Source of the DNA: a miscellaneous Crenarchaeota group-1 archaeon SG8-32-3
GTDB taxonomy: Archaea; Thermoproteota; Bathyarchaeia; Bathyarchaeales; Bathycorpusculaceae
NCBI GenBank assembly: GCA_001273335.1
Contig: LFWV01000007.1
Location: 1-18,256 of the forward strand
Length of the DNA stretch: 18,256 nt
Direction of reading: 5' to 3'
Under the pieces are notes generated by a model. It saw only the letters and a program-made list of their open reading frames with translations. It had not been told where the DNA came from and made no database searches. Shown piece by piece: positions 1-7,222 of this stretch. Each line of letters begins with the position of its first letter. The stretch's first letter is position 1. The translations under genes and the position numbers were made by a program.

Positions 1-155
1 GCATGGCGGCGAACTTGTTTAGGATTCTGCGTGAGTTTGATGAGGAAAACGTGGATGTCATAATTGCGGAGAGCGTTTCAACTGAAGGGTTAGGTTTAGC
101 TGTTATGAACAGGCTTCGTAAAGCATCAGGTTATAACATCGTTAAAGTGGATTAG
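1..155 (+). CDS. sua5: Sua5/YrdC threonylcarbamoyl-AMP synthase, 3' end only
   Basis: This open frame enters from the left edge and stops at TAG 153-155, giving about 50 C-terminal residues. The visible tail has ANLFRILREFDE, then DVIIAESVS, then EGLGLAVMNRLRKASG. These match the C-terminal Sua5 domain that follows the YrdC catalytic domain. The family makes L-threonylcarbamoyl-adenylate from threonine, bicarbonate and ATP for t6A37 tRNA modification in the cytosol. The catalytic YrdC part is outside the window, so activity cannot be judged. The ATG at position 3 is internal to the domain and is not proposed as the start. The thermosome promoter begins just after the stop. The family call is by recognition of the conserved tail. 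Confidence 0.82.
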   Translation, partial: MAANLFRILREFDEENVDVIIAESVSTEGLGLAVMNRLRKASGYNIVKVD

Positions 156-167
156 TTCTGGGAAAAA

Positions 168-174
168 TTTATAT
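168..174 (+). promoter_or_regulatory. TATA box of the thermosome gene
   Basis: TTTATAT lies in the 79-nt gap after sua5 and is preceded by a purine-rich GGAAAAA that could act as a BRE. An archaeal start about 25 nt downstream would fall near 197, leaving a leader of about 38 nt that contains GGTGA (226-230) four bases before the ATG at 235. This suggests the thermosome is transcribed on its own rather than only by read-through from sua5. Confidence 0.6.
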
Positions 175-234
175 CGTTGGGATAAGTTTTCCGTGTAGAA
201 TTCAAAATATTGTAAATGGAAAATTGGTGATAGA

Positions 235-1914
235 ATGTCTACAGGTGGAGGAAACATTCCCGTCTTAGTATTAAAGGAAGGCACAGGAAGAACAACTGGG
301 CGTGACGCACAGAAAAATAACATAATGGCCGCTAAAATAGTGGCTGAAGCTGTGAAGACTACTCTTGGTCCATGTGGCATGGACAAGATGCTGGTTACTA
401 GCCTCGGTGATGTGTCAATAACTAATGATGGCGCAACCATAATGAAGGAGCTAGATGTGCAGCATCCAGCGGCGAAGATGCTGGTGGAAGTTGCTAAAGC
501 TCAGGATAACGAGGTTGGTGATGGAACAACAACCGCGGTGGTTTTAGCTGGAGAATTACTAGCGAAGGCGGAAAGTCTGCTGAATCAAAATATTCACCCA
601 ACAGTTATTATTGAAGGCTTCAAGAAAGCCAGCGAAAAAGCTCAGGAAGTTTTAGATAAAATCGCTATTCCAGTGAAAATCAGTGAAGATAAAACCTTGA
701 AAGACGTGGCTGTTACTTCTTTGTCTAGCAAAGCAATCAACGTGGCTGATAACCACTTCGCCAAGTTGATAGTTGATTCCGTTAAACAGGTAGCGGAGAA
801 AGTTGACGGCAAGTACAAAGCTGATGTTGACTTGATTAAAATTGTTAGGAAGCACGGCAAAAGCTTGGAGGAAACGGAACTTGTTAAGGGTATGGTCATT
901 GACAAGGAAATTGCTAGTTCGCAAATGCCTAAACTAGTTGAAAACGCAAAAATCGCGTTGCTTAGTGAAAAGCTGGAGATCGAAAAAACAGAGTTTGACG
1001 CGAAAATCAACATTGAAAGCCCAGAACAGATGCAGCTCTTTTTGGATGAGGAAGAGCGTATGCTTAAAGAAATGGTTGCCTCAGTCACTAAATCAGGTGC
1101 TAACGTGGTTTTCTGCGAGAAAGGCGTAGACGACATGGCACTGCACTTTCTCGCGAAGGCAGGCGTATTAACCGTTAAAAGCGTAAGCAGCAGCGACATG
1201 GAAAAACTATCCAGAGCCACAGGTGGAGAAATCTTAGCCAGCGTTAAAGACCTGTCTGCCAAAGCTCTTGGAAAAGCCAAGAAAGTTGAAGAAGTCAAAA
1301 TCGGCGATGACAAACTTATCTACGTGCGTGAATGCAAGAATCCGAAGGCAGTGACAATAGTCATTAGAGGCGCTTCGTCACATCTACTCGATGAAGCTGA
1401 GCGCTCATTGCATGATGGTTTGTGTGTGGTTCGGAATGTGGTGGAAGACGGCAAGATTGTGGCTGGCGGCGGTGCGCCTGAAGCAGAGTTGGCTAAGAAT
1501 CTTAGAAAGTATGCTGTTAAAGTCGGTGGACGTGAACAGCTGGCTATTGAAGCCTACGCGGAGGCAGTTGAAGCTATTCCTTTGGCATTGGCTGAAAACG
1601 CTGGATTAGACCCAATTGATATCATGGTGGCGTTGAGAGCTGAACACGAAAAAACAGCCAGCAAGTATTTCGGCATCGAAGTCACCACAGGAAAAATCAA
1701 AAACATGGTTGATCTGCTAGTTCTCGAACCCTTGCGCGTGAAGCAACAAGTCATCAAATCAGCCACAGAAGCAGCAAACATGATACTGAAAATCGACGAC
1801 CTAATCAGCATCAAAGGCAGCGATAAAATGCCACCGATGCCACCGGGCGGAGGAATGCCTGGAGGCATGGGCGGTATGGGCGGAATGGGTGGCATGGGCG
1901 GAATGCCATACTAA
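235..1914 (+). CDS. thsA: Thermosome subunit (group II chaperonin)
   Basis: A 559-residue subunit of the archaeal thermosome, a cytosolic double-ring ATP-driven protein-folding machine with a built-in lid. The usual family length is about 540-560. Visible motifs are TLGPCGMDKM (residues 43-52), ITNDGATI (62-69), the nucleotide-binding GDGTTT (95-100) and VAGGGAPE (about 409-416). The C-terminus is a Gly-Met tail of repeated GGMGGM units ending in PY, typical of thermosome subunits that project into the ring cavity. The start is ATG 235, after GGTGA and a TATA box. It is flanked by sua5 upstream and the ribosomal/RNAP operon downstream. Only one subunit gene is in the window, so whether the ring is homo- or hetero-oligomeric cannot be told, and the alpha designation is provisional. 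Confidence 0.97.
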   Translation: MSTGGGNIPVLVLKEGTGRTTGRDAQKNNIMAAKIVAEAVKTTLGPCGMDKMLVTSLGDVSITNDGATIMKELDVQHPAAKMLVEVAKAQDNEVGDGTTTAVVLAGELLAKAESLLNQNIHPTVIIEGFKKASEKAQEVLDKIAIPVKISEDKTLKDVAVTSLSSKAINVADNHFAKLIVDSVKQVAEKVDGKYKADVDLIKIVRKHGKSLEETELVKGMVIDKEIASSQMPKLVENAKIALLSEKLEIEKTEFDAKINIESPEQMQLFLDEEERMLKEMVASVTKSGANVVFCEKGVDDMALHFLAKAGVLTVKSVSSSDMEKLSRATGGEILASVKDLSAKALGKAKKVEEVKIGDDKLIYVRECKNPKAVTIVIRGASSHLLDEAERSLHDGLCVVRNVVEDGKIVAGGGAPEAELAKNLRKYAVKVGGREQLAIEAYAEAVEAIPLALAENAGLDPIDIMVALRAEHEKTASKYFGIEVTTGKIKNMVDLLVLEPLRVKQQVIKSATEAANMILKIDDLISIKGSDKMPPMPPGGGMPGGMGGMGGMGGMGGMPY

Positions 1915-1920
1915 AAACCC

Positions 1921-1949
1921 CAACCTTTCCTTTTTTGTTCTTTGAAATT
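1921..1949 (+). terminator. T-rich termination region after the thermosome
   Basis: Just after the thermosome stop there is a pyrimidine-rich stretch with a T6 run (within 1931-1937) and further T-clusters. This is the usual form of an archaeal transcription terminator, which needs a T-tract but no hairpin. A separate near-palindrome, CCCTTT-TGATC-AAAGGG, at 1980-1996 lies further downstream. Confidence 0.45.
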
Positions 1950-2185
1950 TTGCATCTGAAATATGTTCGGAGACTATATCCCTTTTGATCAAAGGGCAAA
2001 TAGCTCTTGTAGAAGACCCATGACAAACACCTCTCTACTGGTTTCTGCAATGAACCCGTATTAGATTCTATGGGCTCTAAATATGCTGTGTCAAGAAGCT
2101 TGCCTCCCCCCAAGTTTGTTGCATTTCAGCTTTTGGTTACAATTTCAAAAGTGTATGTGTTTGTTGGGTTGCTGGGAAAGGAAGG

Positions 2186-2194
2186 TTTAAATAA
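2186..2194 (+). promoter_or_regulatory. TATA box of the rpsM ribosomal/RNAP operon
   Basis: TTTAAATAA is preceded by a purine-rich GGAAAGGAAGG, which fits a BRE plus TATA arrangement. Transcription would start near 2216, about 30 nt before the rpsM ATG at 2248. This is the only clear promoter before the long run of co-directed ribosomal and polymerase genes, so it probably drives the operon. Confidence 0.65.
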
Positions 2195-2247
2195 ATTATG
2201 GCTCACTGTCGTAGTTAGCTTCAAGCTTGAACGGATGAAAAATAGTA

Positions 2248-2715
2248 ATGTCACAGGAATATCGTCATATACTTCGTGTAATGGGTACGGATGTGCAGGG
2301 TACCCTGAAGACTGTTTATGCTTTAACAAAAATCAAAGGAGTGAGCCTAATCCTCGCTAGTGCCATACTGAAAAAGGCAGGGGTAAACCCTGACGTGAGA
2401 GTGGGTTTCCTCACAGAAACAGAAATCAACAAAATAGAAGAAATAATTAAAGAACCAACAAAATATAGTCTGCCAACTTGGCTTTTTAACAAAAGAAAAA
2501 GCGCGGAAACTGGGAAAGATAGTCATCTCATAAGCGCCGACCTCGTGTTAAGTACAAAAAATGATATAGATGAAGCGAAGGCAATGAGGTCTTGGCGTGG
2601 ATATCGCCACGCCTACGGCTTGAAAGTGCGTGGGCAACGAACAAAAACTACTGGAAGAGCAGGAAAATCCTTGGGCGTCAAGAAAAAGACGCTCCAGCAG
2701 AAATCTAGGAGCTAA
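2248..2715 (+). CDS. rpsM: Small-subunit ribosomal protein S13p/uS13
   Basis: A 155-residue archaeal S13p of normal length. It has the N-terminal archaeal/eukaryotic pattern EYRHILRVMGTDVQG, a helical middle, and the conserved C-terminal block RGYRHAYGLKVRGQRTKTTG (about residues 117-136) that enters the decoding-site head of the 30S subunit, followed by a basic tail. It is the first gene of the S13-S4-S11-Rpo3 block, an order conserved in archaea. The ATG at 2248 follows GGATG with about 10 nt spacing. An ATG at 2235 is out of frame. Confidence 0.97.
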   Translation: MSQEYRHILRVMGTDVQGTLKTVYALTKIKGVSLILASAILKKAGVNPDVRVGFLTETEINKIEEIIKEPTKYSLPTWLFNKRKSAETGKDSHLISADLVLSTKNDIDEAKAMRSWRGYRHAYGLKVRGQRTKTTGRAGKSLGVKKKTLQQKSRS

Positions 2716-2732
2716 TGAAGAGGTAGGTTATA

Positions 2733-3320
2733 ATGGGAGACCCTAAAAAACAACGGAAAAAATTTGAAACTCCGCGGTTTAGATGGCGCACAGATATCCT
2801 ACAAGAGGAACTCAAGCTCATAGGTCAATACGGTTTAAGAAACAAACACGAACTGTGGCGCCACAAAACAATGCTCTCGAAGACTAGAGGCATAGCTCGC
2901 TCACTTATAGGCAAAACTCCTGAAGAACGGATGAAAATGGAGAACGAACTTTTAACACGTCTGAAAAAACTCGGCATACTAGCGGAAACATCAGTCCTAG
3001 ACAACGTGTTAGACTTATCCATAGAAGACCTGCTGGAACGAAGGCTCCAAACAATAGTCTTCCGAAAAGGCTTAGCGAGAACAATTTTCCAAGCCCGCCA
3101 ACTGATAACTCACGGTCATATAACCATAGGAAACCGACGCGTAACCGTGCCAAGCTACACCGTAGCGAAAGCGGAAGAAGAGCAAGTAATATACTCACCC
3201 CAAAGCGCCATTATGAACGAGGCGCACCCGCTACGCCAAGCGCTATCCTATGTAGCCAAAGAGCCTGAAATAAGACCTGCACCAAGAGGCAGAAGAGGCA
3301 GAGGAGGTCGTAGACGCTGA
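2733..3320 (+). CDS. rpsD: Small-subunit ribosomal protein S4p/uS4
   Basis: A 195-residue S4, one of the primary 16S rRNA-binding proteins that nucleates 30S assembly. The N-terminal half carries PKKQRKKFETPRFRW and SKTRGIARSLIG. The S4 RNA-binding domain runs from about residue 108 (RRLQTIVFRKGLARTIFQAR) through HGHITIGNRRVTVPSY. It ends in an Arg/Gly-rich tail, RGRRGRGGRRR. The start ATG 2733 has GAGGT at 2720-2724, 8 nt away. The gene lies 17 nt after rpsM, and its TGA stop overlaps the proposed CTG start of rpsK. The DNA for its Arg/Gly tail also supplies the GGAGGT used by rpsK. Confidence 0.97.
   Translation: MGDPKKQRKKFETPRFRWRTDILQEELKLIGQYGLRNKHELWRHKTMLSKTRGIARSLIGKTPEERMKMENELLTRLKKLGILAETSVLDNVLDLSIEDLLERRLQTIVFRKGLARTIFQARQLITHGHITIGNRRVTVPSYTVAKAEEEQVIYSPQSAIMNEAHPLRQALSYVAKEPEIRPAPRGRRGRGGRRR
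3303..3308 (+). promoter_or_regulatory. Ribosome binding site for rpsK
   Basis: GGAGGT is a perfect anti-16S match lying inside the 3' end of rpsD. It sits 8 nt before CTG 3317 and 5 nt before ACG 3314. The next ATG in the rpsK frame is at 3437, about 130 nt away, too far to be served by this site. The site therefore decides in favour of a non-AUG start for rpsK. Confidence 0.7.
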
Positions 3321-3715
3321 GCAGCAAAAGAAACGAAAAGTGGGGTGTTGTTCACATCTTCAGCAGCTACAACAACACGTTAATCCATATAACTGACATT
3401 TCAGGCGCAGAGACAATCGCCCGCACGTCAGGTGGAATGTTCGTTAAAGCAGACCGCATGGAATCTTCGCCTTACGCAGCCATGCGCGCCGCAACTGCAG
3501 CAGCCGAAATGGCTAGAGACAAAGGCATAACCGCCATACACATCAAGGTACGCGCTCCAGGCGGATCTGGTCCAAGAACTCCTGGTCCAGGCGCACAAGC
3601 CGCTATACGCGCATTCGCGAGATTTGGCTTCCGTATTGAACGCATCGAAGAGGTTACGCCGGTTCCCCACGATGGGACAAGAAGGCCAGGCGGCAGAAGA
3701 GGAAGGCGTGTATAG
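3317..3715 (+). CDS. rpsK: Small-subunit ribosomal protein S11p/uS11, probable CUG start
   Basis: A 132-residue S11, a 30S platform protein contacting 16S rRNA near the mRNA exit. Reading from 3317 gives SSKRNEKWGVVHIFSSYNN, then LIHITDISGAETIARTSGG, then HIKVRAPGGSGPRTPGPGAQ and VTPVPHDGTRRPGGRRGRRV, covering the whole family. The frame has a stop at 3311-3313, then ACG, CTG, and no ATG/GTG/TTG until ATG 3437, which would delete the conserved KWGVVHI...SGG part. CTG 3317 overlaps the rpsD stop as CTGA, where relatives often have an ATGA overlap, and a perfect GGAGGT lies 8 nt upstream. The identity is certain. The exact start codon (CTG over ACG) is inference. Confidence 0.95.
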   Translation: MSSKRNEKWGVVHIFSSYNNTLIHITDISGAETIARTSGGMFVKADRMESSPYAAMRAATAAAEMARDKGITAIHIKVRAPGGSGPRTPGPGAQAAIRAFARFGFRIERIEEVTPVPHDGTRRPGGRRGRRV

Positions 3716-3804
3716 TTTTCCACTTTACACCTTTATTGACAGAAATATTGAAATAATGCACTAGCACTTCTATTGAACCGCGTAGTCATTATTCATAACC
3801 CCTT

Positions 3805-4638
3805 GTGGAGTGTCCCTGTCCAGTGAAAATAGAAGTACTTGAAAAAAACGAAACAAACCTTCGCCTAATAATAAAAGAAGCAGATGTACCGCTGATGAAT
3901 GCTCTGCGGCGGATAGCACTTGCTGAAGTCCCGAGCATGGCTATAGACGAAGTTGTCATGATAGAAAACTCGTCTATTCTGCAGGACGAAATAATAGCCC
4001 ACAGGCTAGGGCTCACGCCGTTAAAAACAGACTTGGACAGCTACAACCTTCCTGAAGAGTGTGAGTGCGAAAGCGAGTTCGGCTGCAATCTCTGTCGGGT
4101 AACACTTACAATGGACGCGGACTCTACTGAAGGAACGCGCATAGTCTATTCAGGAGAACTTGTCTCCGAAAACCCGCAGATAGTACCAGTCTCCGACAAA
4201 GTACCCATAGTAAAACTGGCCAGAGGACAAAAACTGAAGCTTGAAGCTTACGCCAGACTTGGAAAAGGAAAAACCCACGCAAGATGGCAACCTGTCTCAG
4301 TTTGCGCTTACAAATACTTCCCAAAAATAGAGGTTTCAAGCGAAAAATGCACGGGTTGTGCGAAATGCGTGGACATATGCCCGAAAAAGGTTCTCGCAAT
4401 TAAAGACAACAAAGTGGAAGTCATAGACCTTCTGGCTTGCAATCTATGCATGGACTGCGTCGGAGTATGCACACAAAAGCCGTCAGCTATAACGGTCGAG
4501 TGGGAGAAGAACGCCTTTATAATGAATATAGAAGCAACAGGCGTGCTTTCCCCAGAGAGAATAATCCAAGAAGCCACCAAAATCTTAGATAAGCAACTGA
4601 AAGAATTCAAAAAACAGTTAAAGGCGGAAGCAAAGTGA
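3805..4638 (+). CDS. rpo3: RNA polymerase subunit Rpo3 (RpoD) with two-cluster ferredoxin domain
   Basis: Archaeal counterpart of Rpb3 and the bacterial alpha N-terminal domain; it forms the assembly platform of RNA polymerase with Rpo11, Rpo10 and Rpo12. The N-terminus has LMNALRRIALAEVPSMAIDE, typical of the alpha/D dimerisation domain, followed by a cysteine group CEC...CNLC (about residues 92-104) like the zinc loop of Rpb3. A ferredoxin-like insert carries two complete [4Fe-4S] motifs: C182, C185, C188, C192-P and C212, C215, C218, C222. The C-terminus (FIMNIEATGVLSPERIIQEA) returns to the dimerisation fold. The start is uncertain: GTG 3805 is used here as the outer limit, but GTG 3823 gives MKIEVLEK, which aligns better with relatives and has GGAG 12 nt upstream. 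The gene overlaps rpl18e by 4 nt. Confidence 0.96.
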   Translation: MECPCPVKIEVLEKNETNLRLIIKEADVPLMNALRRIALAEVPSMAIDEVVMIENSSILQDEIIAHRLGLTPLKTDLDSYNLPEECECESEFGCNLCRVTLTMDADSTEGTRIVYSGELVSENPQIVPVSDKVPIVKLARGQKLKLEAYARLGKGKTHARWQPVSVCAYKYFPKIEVSSEKCTGCAKCVDICPKKVLAIKDNKVEVIDLLACNLCMDCVGVCTQKPSAITVEWEKNAFIMNIEATGVLSPERIIQEATKILDKQLKEFKKQLKAEAK

Positions 4639-4997
4639 AATACACAAAATCCACAAACCCTGAACTTATCCAGCTTATTCGTTTCTTAAAAAAACAAAGC
4701 AAGGAAAAAGAAGCTAAAATTTGGCGGGAAGTAGCGAAACACTTAGCTAAGACAAGGCAGCAGCGCGCCGCTGTCAACCTGAGCAGAATAAACAGGCACA
4801 CACAGAAAAGCGACATGGTAGTGGTCCCTGGCAAAATCCTGGGGTCAGGAGCTATAGACCATGCGGTAACCGTGGCAGCTTTAACCGCATCTGAAAAGGC
4901 GAAAGAAAAACTTGCAGCGGCTAAAGCAAAATACGTGTCTATTCCTGAGCTTGTGGAAAAAAACCCGAAAGGTTCAAACGTTAAGATAATTCGGTGA
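4635..4997 (+). CDS. rpl18e: Large-subunit ribosomal protein L18e
   Basis: A 120-residue L18e of normal archaeal length, in the L15/L18e fold family found only in archaea and eukaryotes. Recognisable segments are KSTNPELIQLIRFLKKQS near the N-terminus, then VNLSRINRHTQ, and the signature VVVPGKILGSGAIDHAVTVA (about residues 62-81). The start is GTG 4635, embedded in the rpoD stop as GTGA, so translation is probably coupled to rpoD; a purine-rich GGCGGAAG lies just upstream. Its place between rpoD and rplM is the conserved archaeal order. Confidence 0.95.
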   Translation: MKYTKSTNPELIQLIRFLKKQSKEKEAKIWREVAKHLAKTRQQRAAVNLSRINRHTQKSDMVVVPGKILGSGAIDHAVTVAALTASEKAKEKLAAAKAKYVSIPELVEKNPKGSNVKIIR

Positions 4998-5004
4998 AAA
5001 GAAA

Positions 5005-5448
5005 ATGCAAACCATAAAAAAACAGGTTACTCTTGTAGATGCTGACGGGCTCATACTCGGCAGAATGGCTAGCGTGGTCGCTAAAAAACTATTGAACGGA
5101 GAAAAAATAATCGTAGTTAATGCTGAGAAAGCGGTTATCTCGGGAAAGAAGAAAAACAAAGTTGCTGAAGCCAAAGAGTTTCTTGAAGTTGGGGCTCCTA
5201 AGAGAGGACCATTTCATTACCGGCGACCAGATAGGATATTGCGGAAGACGGTGCGGGGTATGGTGCCGTTTAAGAAGCCGAAGGGAAAGAATGCCCTTAA
5301 GAAACTGAAGGTATTTATAAGCGTACCAGAAGACCTAAAAGATCAGCAACTGATGTCTATCGAAGAAGCCCAAGCCGCGAAACTGAACGGACCATACTTC
5401 ACTCTTGCGGATTTGGCGAAAGAAATTGGATGGAATCAAGGTGAATAA
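5005..5448 (+). CDS. rplM: Large-subunit ribosomal protein L13p/uL13
   Basis: A 147-residue archaeal L13, a 50S assembly protein. It shows VDADGLILGRMASVVAKKLL at the N-terminus, then IIVVNAEKAVISG, and the basic central block RRPDRILRKTVRGMVPFKK (about residues 73-91). ATG 5005 follows GGTGA at 4991-4995 with 9 nt spacing. It lies 7 nt after rpl18e and 2 nt before rpsI, so it is a mid-operon gene. Confidence 0.96.
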   Translation: MQTIKKQVTLVDADGLILGRMASVVAKKLLNGEKIIVVNAEKAVISGKKKNKVAEAKEFLEVGAPKRGPFHYRRPDRILRKTVRGMVPFKKPKGKNALKKLKVFISVPEDLKDQQLMSIEEAQAAKLNGPYFTLADLAKEIGWNQGE

Positions 5449-5450
5449 AC

Positions 5451-5861
5451 ATGCCCACTAAGAAAGTACTTGTTGTTAGTGGAAAACGAAAAACAGCCAT
5501 AGCCCGTGCCATTGTTAAACCTGGCGTCGGCAGAGTAAGAATAAACATGACTCCTGTAGAGATTCTTGAGCCTGAAATTGCACGCGAAAAAATCATGGAA
5601 CCCCTCCTTCAAGCTGGGGAAGCCGTTTGGAAAGAGTTGGACATGGACGTTAAAACCTCTGGAGGAGGCTACATGGGACAGGCAGAAGCCGCCCGCATGG
5701 CAGTTGCAAATGCCCTGTTGAAATGGACAAAAAGTAGTCACATACGCACAGTCTTCACAGAATACGACCGGACCATGATTGCTGGGGACTCCCGAAGAAA
5801 AGAACCGAAAAAGTTTGGAGGTCCTGGTGCACGCGCTAAAGCGCAGAAGAGCTATAGATAA
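5451..5861 (+). CDS. rpsI: Small-subunit ribosomal protein S9p/uS9
   Basis: A 136-residue S9, whose C-terminal tail reaches the P-site tRNA in the 30S head. Family marks are SGKRKTAIARAIVKPGVGRV near the N-terminus, then SGGGYMGQAEAARMAVANAL (about residues 70-89), DRTMIAGDSRRKEPKKFGG, and the invariant basic end KAQKSYR. ATG 5451 comes 2 nt after the rplM stop with GGTGA about 7 nt upstream. The L13-S9 pairing is conserved across all domains, and the following rpoN makes the archaeal arrangement. Confidence 0.97.
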   Translation: MPTKKVLVVSGKRKTAIARAIVKPGVGRVRINMTPVEILEPEIAREKIMEPLLQAGEAVWKELDMDVKTSGGGYMGQAEAARMAVANALLKWTKSSHIRTVFTEYDRTMIAGDSRRKEPKKFGGPGARAKAQKSYR

Positions 5862-5874
5862 GGAGAAAAACTGC

Positions 5875-6105
5875 ATGATAATCCCAGTTAGATGCTTCAC
5901 TTGTGGCAAGCTGATAGGAGACAGATGGGAAGAATTCGCTCGAAGAATAAGGACCGGCGAAAACGCCAGCGACATCCTGGACAGCCTAGGCATCAAAAGG
6001 TACTGTTGTAGGCGAATGATACTTTCAAACGTGGAAATAATCGATGAAATTTTACGCTTCTACGAAGAGGCGGAAAAAAGAAGAGAAGCCCGTAACCTAT
6101 ACTAA
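5875..6105 (+). CDS. rpo10: RNA polymerase subunit Rpo10 (RpoN)
   Basis: A 76-residue zinc-binding RNAP subunit homologous to Rpb10, part of the assembly platform with Rpo3. It begins MIIPVRCFTCGKLIGDRWEE, where C7 and C10 form the first half of the zinc site, and later has RYCCRRM, the paired cysteines that complete it. The start is ATG 5875, preceded by AGGAG at 5861-5865 with 9 nt spacing. A longer in-frame open stretch reaching back to 5779 only overlaps rpsI in another frame. It ends the operon; rpoK, enolase and S2, which often follow in other archaea, are absent. Confidence 0.96.
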   Translation: MIIPVRCFTCGKLIGDRWEEFARRIRTGENASDILDSLGIKRYCCRRMILSNVEIIDEILRFYEEAEKRREARNLY

Positions 6106-6113
6106 ACTCTGCA

Positions 6114-6131
6114 AGCCTTTTTTATTGTTTA
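6114..6131 (+). terminator. T-tract terminator after rpoN
   Basis: A T6 run (6118-6123) followed by another T-rich tract starts 13 nt after the rpoN stop and is the likely end of the ribosomal/RNAP operon. The rest of the 157-nt convergent gap up to the minus-strand hydrolase has a second T5 run near 6185 and a TATA-like TTTATAATA at 6243-6251 with no gene that would use it. Confidence 0.45.
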
Positions 6132-6262
6132 AGTAGACAAATGTACTTCATAGTAGTTGGAAAAACGAGCTGTGTCTAATTAGGCTTTTTATTGAACCCA
6201 CAACTCGAATCTAGGGCTAATGTTGCAGCTCTTCAACTCTCGTTTATAATATAGCTATGCAG

Positions 6263-7222
6263 TTAATGAAGGTTGAACATTTGCTTCAAGAGGGGGTCCA
6301 GCACGTAACGAACGCTGATGTTTTCTTCATCGGAAAATCCGTGGATACCTCCCTCAACCTCCACAAAATATGTTTCAACACCTGCCTCATCAAGCTTCGA
6401 TATGAAGGATTCAGAGATAGCTATGGGAACGGTGCTGTCCCTAGTTCCGTGGGCAATAACAAACACTGGGTCATCTGCTGTGATATATGTTGCAGGCGAA
6501 GCCTCTATCCATCTACTTTGATTCATCTCATATGTCACATCACCCAGAAACTTCTCCACGAGACCATACGGATTAAAGCTCGAACCTCGTTCTCCAATGA
6601 ACTGGAGGTCAGTAGGACCATAATAATCTATCACGAGACAAACACGGCTGCTTATCGTCAACTTGCCCTCTATTCCTGCCAGAAAAGACTCGTTTCCTGA
6701 GAGGGTACCCACGAGAGAGGCCAGATGTCCGCCCGCACTATCTCCCATCACAGCAACTCTCTCAGGGTCAATTCGGTACTGTGCAGAATTCTCTCTGATG
6801 TGGCGAATAGCGAGTATGATATCTTGGATAGCCTGTGGCCAAGATGAATTATTTTGAGTAGTGAGAGTATAATCGATAGAGAATCCGGCGATTCCTCTTT
6901 TAGCGTAGAATGACCCTACAATATTGTAATTTTCTCGGCTTCCACTCGTCCATCCACCGCCGTGTATGTAAACAATAGCGGGAAAGGGACCGTCACCTTC
7001 TGGAACATATACGTTCATCAAGTGATGTGGGTTTGAGTCCTTTGCGTACGGTATGTCTCTCTGAATTGTGGAGTTAGTGATTTCTGTAATAAAGTTCCCG
7101 TCTGGGGTTTCGACTGCAAGCTTAATGGTTTCTAGACTTATCTGAATTATCAGAATGCTTGTGCATAAAATAAGTACACAGAGCATTACCCAGATTTTCC
7201 TCAATCTATTTCCCTCTGCCAA
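6263..7222 (-). CDS. Membrane-anchored alpha/beta-hydrolase (BD-FAE/HSL-type esterase)
   Basis: A 319-residue esterase/lipase-like protein. Residues 11-30 form one hydrophobic segment (WVMLCVLILC...), so the catalytic domain is probably exported and tethered, or cleaved and secreted. The domain shows the oxyanion-hole motif HGGGW (87-91), the nucleophile elbow GDSAGG (160-165, Ser162), a likely Asp262 in GTRDSTVP and His294 in GGIHGFS: a full triad in the right order. Such enzymes hydrolyse carboxyl esters of short acyl chains or decorated sugars; the substrate is unknown. The start is TTG 7222. An AGGAGTC (7236-7242) lies 13 nt before it but only 6 nt before an out-of-frame ATG at 7229. It follows the TrmB-like regulator by 37 nt, probably as one operon. 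Confidence 0.88.
   Translation of the reverse strand: MAEGNRLRKIWVMLCVLILCTSILIIQISLETIKLAVETPDGNFITEITNSTIQRDIPYAKDSNPHHLMNVYVPEGDGPFPAIVYIHGGGWTSGSRENYNIVGSFYAKRGIAGFSIDYTLTTQNNSSWPQAIQDIILAIRHIRENSAQYRIDPERVAVMGDSAGGHLASLVGTLSGNESFLAGIEGKLTISSRVCLVIDYYGPTDLQFIGERGSSFNPYGLVEKFLGDVTYEMNQSRWIEASPATYITADDPVFVIAHGTRDSTVPIAISESFISKLDEAGVETYFVEVEGGIHGFSDEENISVRYVLDPLLKQMFNLH

Larger units (their letters stand above)
1915..2247. other. 333-bp gap between thermosome and rpsM
   Basis: No credible gene is seen here. In order it holds a T-rich tract (1921-1949), the hairpin-capable palindrome CCCTTT-N5-AAAGGG (1980-1985 with 1991-1996), about 190 nt without recognised features, and the rpsM TATA box at 2186-2194. 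Short open frames exist but have ribosomal-protein antisense or composition-driven translations and no ribosome binding site. Confidence 0.5.

Noticed and set aside
642..1313. 223-codon minus-strand open frame inside the thermosome gene
   Set aside because: Antisense of a strongly conserved coding sequence; Ser/Leu-rich translation with no family and no promoter or ribosome binding site.
2070..2360. 96-codon plus-strand frame spanning the rpsM start
   Set aside because: It crosses the rpsM promoter and overlaps the certain S13 gene in another frame; composition is not protein-like.
3437..3715. S11 starting at ATG 3437
   Set aside because: Would delete the conserved KWGVVHIFSSYNN...SGG part; no ribosome binding site near it, while GGAGGT lies 8 nt before CTG 3317.
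5779..5874. N-terminal extension of RpoN back to 5779
   Set aside because: It overlaps rpsI out of frame; ATG 5875 has AGGAG upstream and gives the canonical MIIPVRCFTCGK start.
6243..6700. TATA-like TTTATAATA with a plus-strand 147-codon frame at 6257
   Set aside because: The frame is antisense to the esterase and starts too close to the TATA box; its translation has no resemblance to a protein family.
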